From a virus: a stretch of 21,666 nucleotides of DNA. The stretch spans positions 1-21,666 of IMG/VR virus record IMGVR_UViG_3300017786_000176; one strand, given 5' to 3'. Position 1 is the stretch's first letter; each line of letters starts with the position of its first letter. Shown one piece after another: positions 20,460 through 21,666 of the stretch. The position numbers and the translations under genes are program-made. The notes under the pieces were generated by a model, which was not told the DNA's origin, did no database searches, and was given only the letters and a program-made list of their open reading frames with translations.

Positions 20460-21666
20460 TTATATATTTATATCATGTATTTTATAGTCAAATTTTTCTT
20501 TACTGTATATCTTTATACGTTCAGCAGCATGGTTCAAAGTATAATTCTTTTTAGTTTTCCAATGCAAATCGTCAGCAATATCATATACCTTAGTATCTAT
20601 ACCATCTGCAGACTTTCTTAGTCCTCGCCCGATACTTTGGAGAACCCTAATTTGAGATTTACTTGGTGAAGCAAATATAATATTGTGTAGACGCTTAATA
20701 TTAATACCTGTAGAGAAAGTGCCCATACTAGCCACAATGATCGCGTTATCTTGTTTTTCTGTGATCGCTCGTATCTCTTCCCTCGTGTCCACATCGGTTT
20801 CGCCTGAGACATAAAATAACCTCCTAGTGTTTCTTGGTAATTCGTCAAACTTTTTCTTTAATAGATCATGTAAAGGTTTGCCATGCTTATCTACGAACTG
20901 AAACAATATCAATGAATTACCTTCTTGATCCATAGCTAAGTTAGCTATAAAGTTATTTCTTGGTCCATATTTTACAATAAAATCTATCTCTTCTTGGTAC
21001 GTCATTTTTGATACAAGTTTACAGTATTCATCAGTATACTTCAATAACAAGACAAATATGTCTAGTTGTGATAAAGAGTTTTCTTCTATAAGCTTCTTAG
21101 TTGTTGTTACCTTAAACACTGGACCAAATAAGCCTTCTAAAACTAGTTGATGAGTTTGTGAACCATCCAATGTTCCTGTAGTACCAATCCGGTATTTAGC
21201 ATTAACGCATTTCTCAAGTATCGATGTAAGTGACTTAGCCTTAAAGTTATGAGCCTCATCTCCAACAACCATACCAAAATTCTGAAACCAGTTTGAGTTC
21301 AACTTATAAACTGATTGCCATGTTGTAATAATAACTCTTTGCTTTATATTATATTTCTCTTTACCTGAATATATTTTATGACAATTCTCTGAGACGTTCC
21401 AGTCATCAGTTGAAGAATAGTCACCAAAATCCGAGTACATCTGCTCTACTAACGAAGTCGTGGGTACAATTAACATTACACTACCTTCATTCATTTCGAG
21501 GTAGTATCTAATGGCCAGATATATGATCAGACTCTTACCAGAAGCCGTAGGGCTTAAAAGTAATGATTTTTTATCTGATAACGCCCTCGACAGTGCATCA
21601 AGTTGATAGGGTCGGGGTGTTATACCTACTCCGTTCACAGAGAGTGACAGACCGTCTAAAAAAGAA
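20460..21666 (-). CDS. uvsW: UvsW-type SF2 RNA-DNA helicase, N-terminus cut by window edge
   Basis: ATP-dependent helicase that unwinds R-loops and branched DNA and, in T4, switches replication from origin to recombination-dependent mode. The C-terminal 402 or so residues are present: ITPRPYQLDAL, Walker A SPTASGKS, DEAH box GDEAHN, motif III GTTGTL, then YVSGETD, SMGTFSTGINI and motif VI QSIGRGLRK, closely following T4 UvsW. A GTG at 21638 could be read as a start, but the frame stays open to the right edge and T4 UvsW (503 aa) has about 100 more N-terminal residues, so the true start is probably outside. Codon usage and G+C match its neighbours. Confidence 0.95.
   Translation of the reverse strand, partial: SFLDGLSLSVNGVGITPRPYQLDALSRALSDKKSLLLSPTASGKSLIIYLAIRYYLEMNEGSVMLIVPTTSLVEQMYSDFGDYSSTDDWNVSENCHKIYSGKEKYNIKQRVIITTWQSVYKLNSNWFQNFGMVVGDEAHNFKAKSLTSILEKCVNAKYRIGTTGTLDGSQTHQLVLEGLFGPVFKVTTTKKLIEENSLSQLDIFVLLLKYTDEYCKLVSKMTYQEEIDFIVKYGPRNNFIANLAMDQEGNSLILFQFVDKHGKPLHDLLKKKFDELPRNTRRLFYVSGETDVDTREEIRAITEKQDNAIIVASMGTFSTGINIKRLHNIIFASPSKSQIRVLQSIGRGLRKSADGIDTKVYDIADDLHWKTKKNYTLNHAAERIKIYSKEKFDYKIHDINI

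Noticed and set aside
20465-20472. TATAAATA on the minus strand at the end of uvsW as a late promoter.
   Set aside because: It is only five bases from the next ATG within a run of A/T, so the start site would fall at or inside the codon. Kept only as a finding, not as a feature.
20385-20621. Hydrophobic plus-strand frame of 78 codons.
   Set aside because: It lies entirely opposite uvsW and the Sm-like gene, lacks a ribosome site, and reads as the reverse of well-supported codons.
1-21666. tRNA genes, CRISPR arrays, insertion sequences, inteins or group I introns.
   Set aside because: No cloverleaf-like sequence, regular spacer array, transposase or splice-type interruption was seen; the core genes read through without breaks.

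Overview
The window is a piece of a T4-like (Tevenvirinae-type) myovirus genome. It is A+T rich and almost every gene lies on the minus strand. The diagnostic set is the T4 replication and recombination core: UvsW, the late sigma factor gp55, gp47/gp46 nuclease, sliding clamp gp45, clamp loader gp44/gp62, RegA, family B DNA polymerase gp43, and the first 179 codons of dCMP hydroxymethylase gp42. Accessory genes (CobS-like AAA+ protein, CobT-like VWA protein, Hsp20, GroES-like co-chaperonin, staphylococcal-nuclease-like protein, WYL_2 and DUF3310-like proteins) are of the kind seen in marine T4-like phages. No photosynthesis genes are present, so a heterotrophic bacterial host is more likely than a cyanobacterium. 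That host statement is inference.

Layout in transcription order (right to left). (1) uvsW (cut by the right edge) and a small Sm-like gene. (2) gp55, a 39-aa gene, gp47 and gp46. (3) A 705-aa protein with an HExxH motif, a long acidic linker and a VWA domain. (4) A CobS-like AAA+ ATPase and a DUF3310-like protein. (5) gp45; a separate late unit holding one acidic 89-aa protein; then WYL_2, gp44, gp62 and regA. (6) A structural cassette of a tail-fibre-like protein, a tail assembly chaperone and a GT-A glycosyltransferase. (7) A late unit of Hsp20 plus a 39-aa membrane peptide. (8) gp43. (9) An operon of a second Sm-like protein, a MazG-like pyrophosphohydrolase, an archaeo-eukaryotic-type primase, a GroES-like protein, an SNase-like nuclease and a probable PD-(D/E)XK nuclease. 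(10) A dNTP pyrophosphohydrolase-like gene translationally coupled to gp42, which runs off the left edge.

Regulation is unusually readable. Seven minus-strand units start at a near-identical sigma70-type promoter, GTTTACA, exactly 17 bp, TATAAT. An eighth copy points the other way at about 20017-20045 and would make RNA antisense to the Sm-like gene and uvsW. Two TATAAATA late boxes of the gp55 type precede hsp20 and the 89-aa gene; both leaders carry the same 17-nt hairpin motif, and both units end in intrinsic terminators.

Functionally, the window combines a replisome, a recombination and late-transcription module, and nucleotide metabolism that points to 5-hydroxymethylcytosine DNA (gp42 with the cytosine-selecting Asp). 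The most unusual system is the AAA+/metallopeptidase-VWA pair, whose phage role is not known to me. No tRNA genes, CRISPR arrays, insertion sequences, introns or inteins were recognised.
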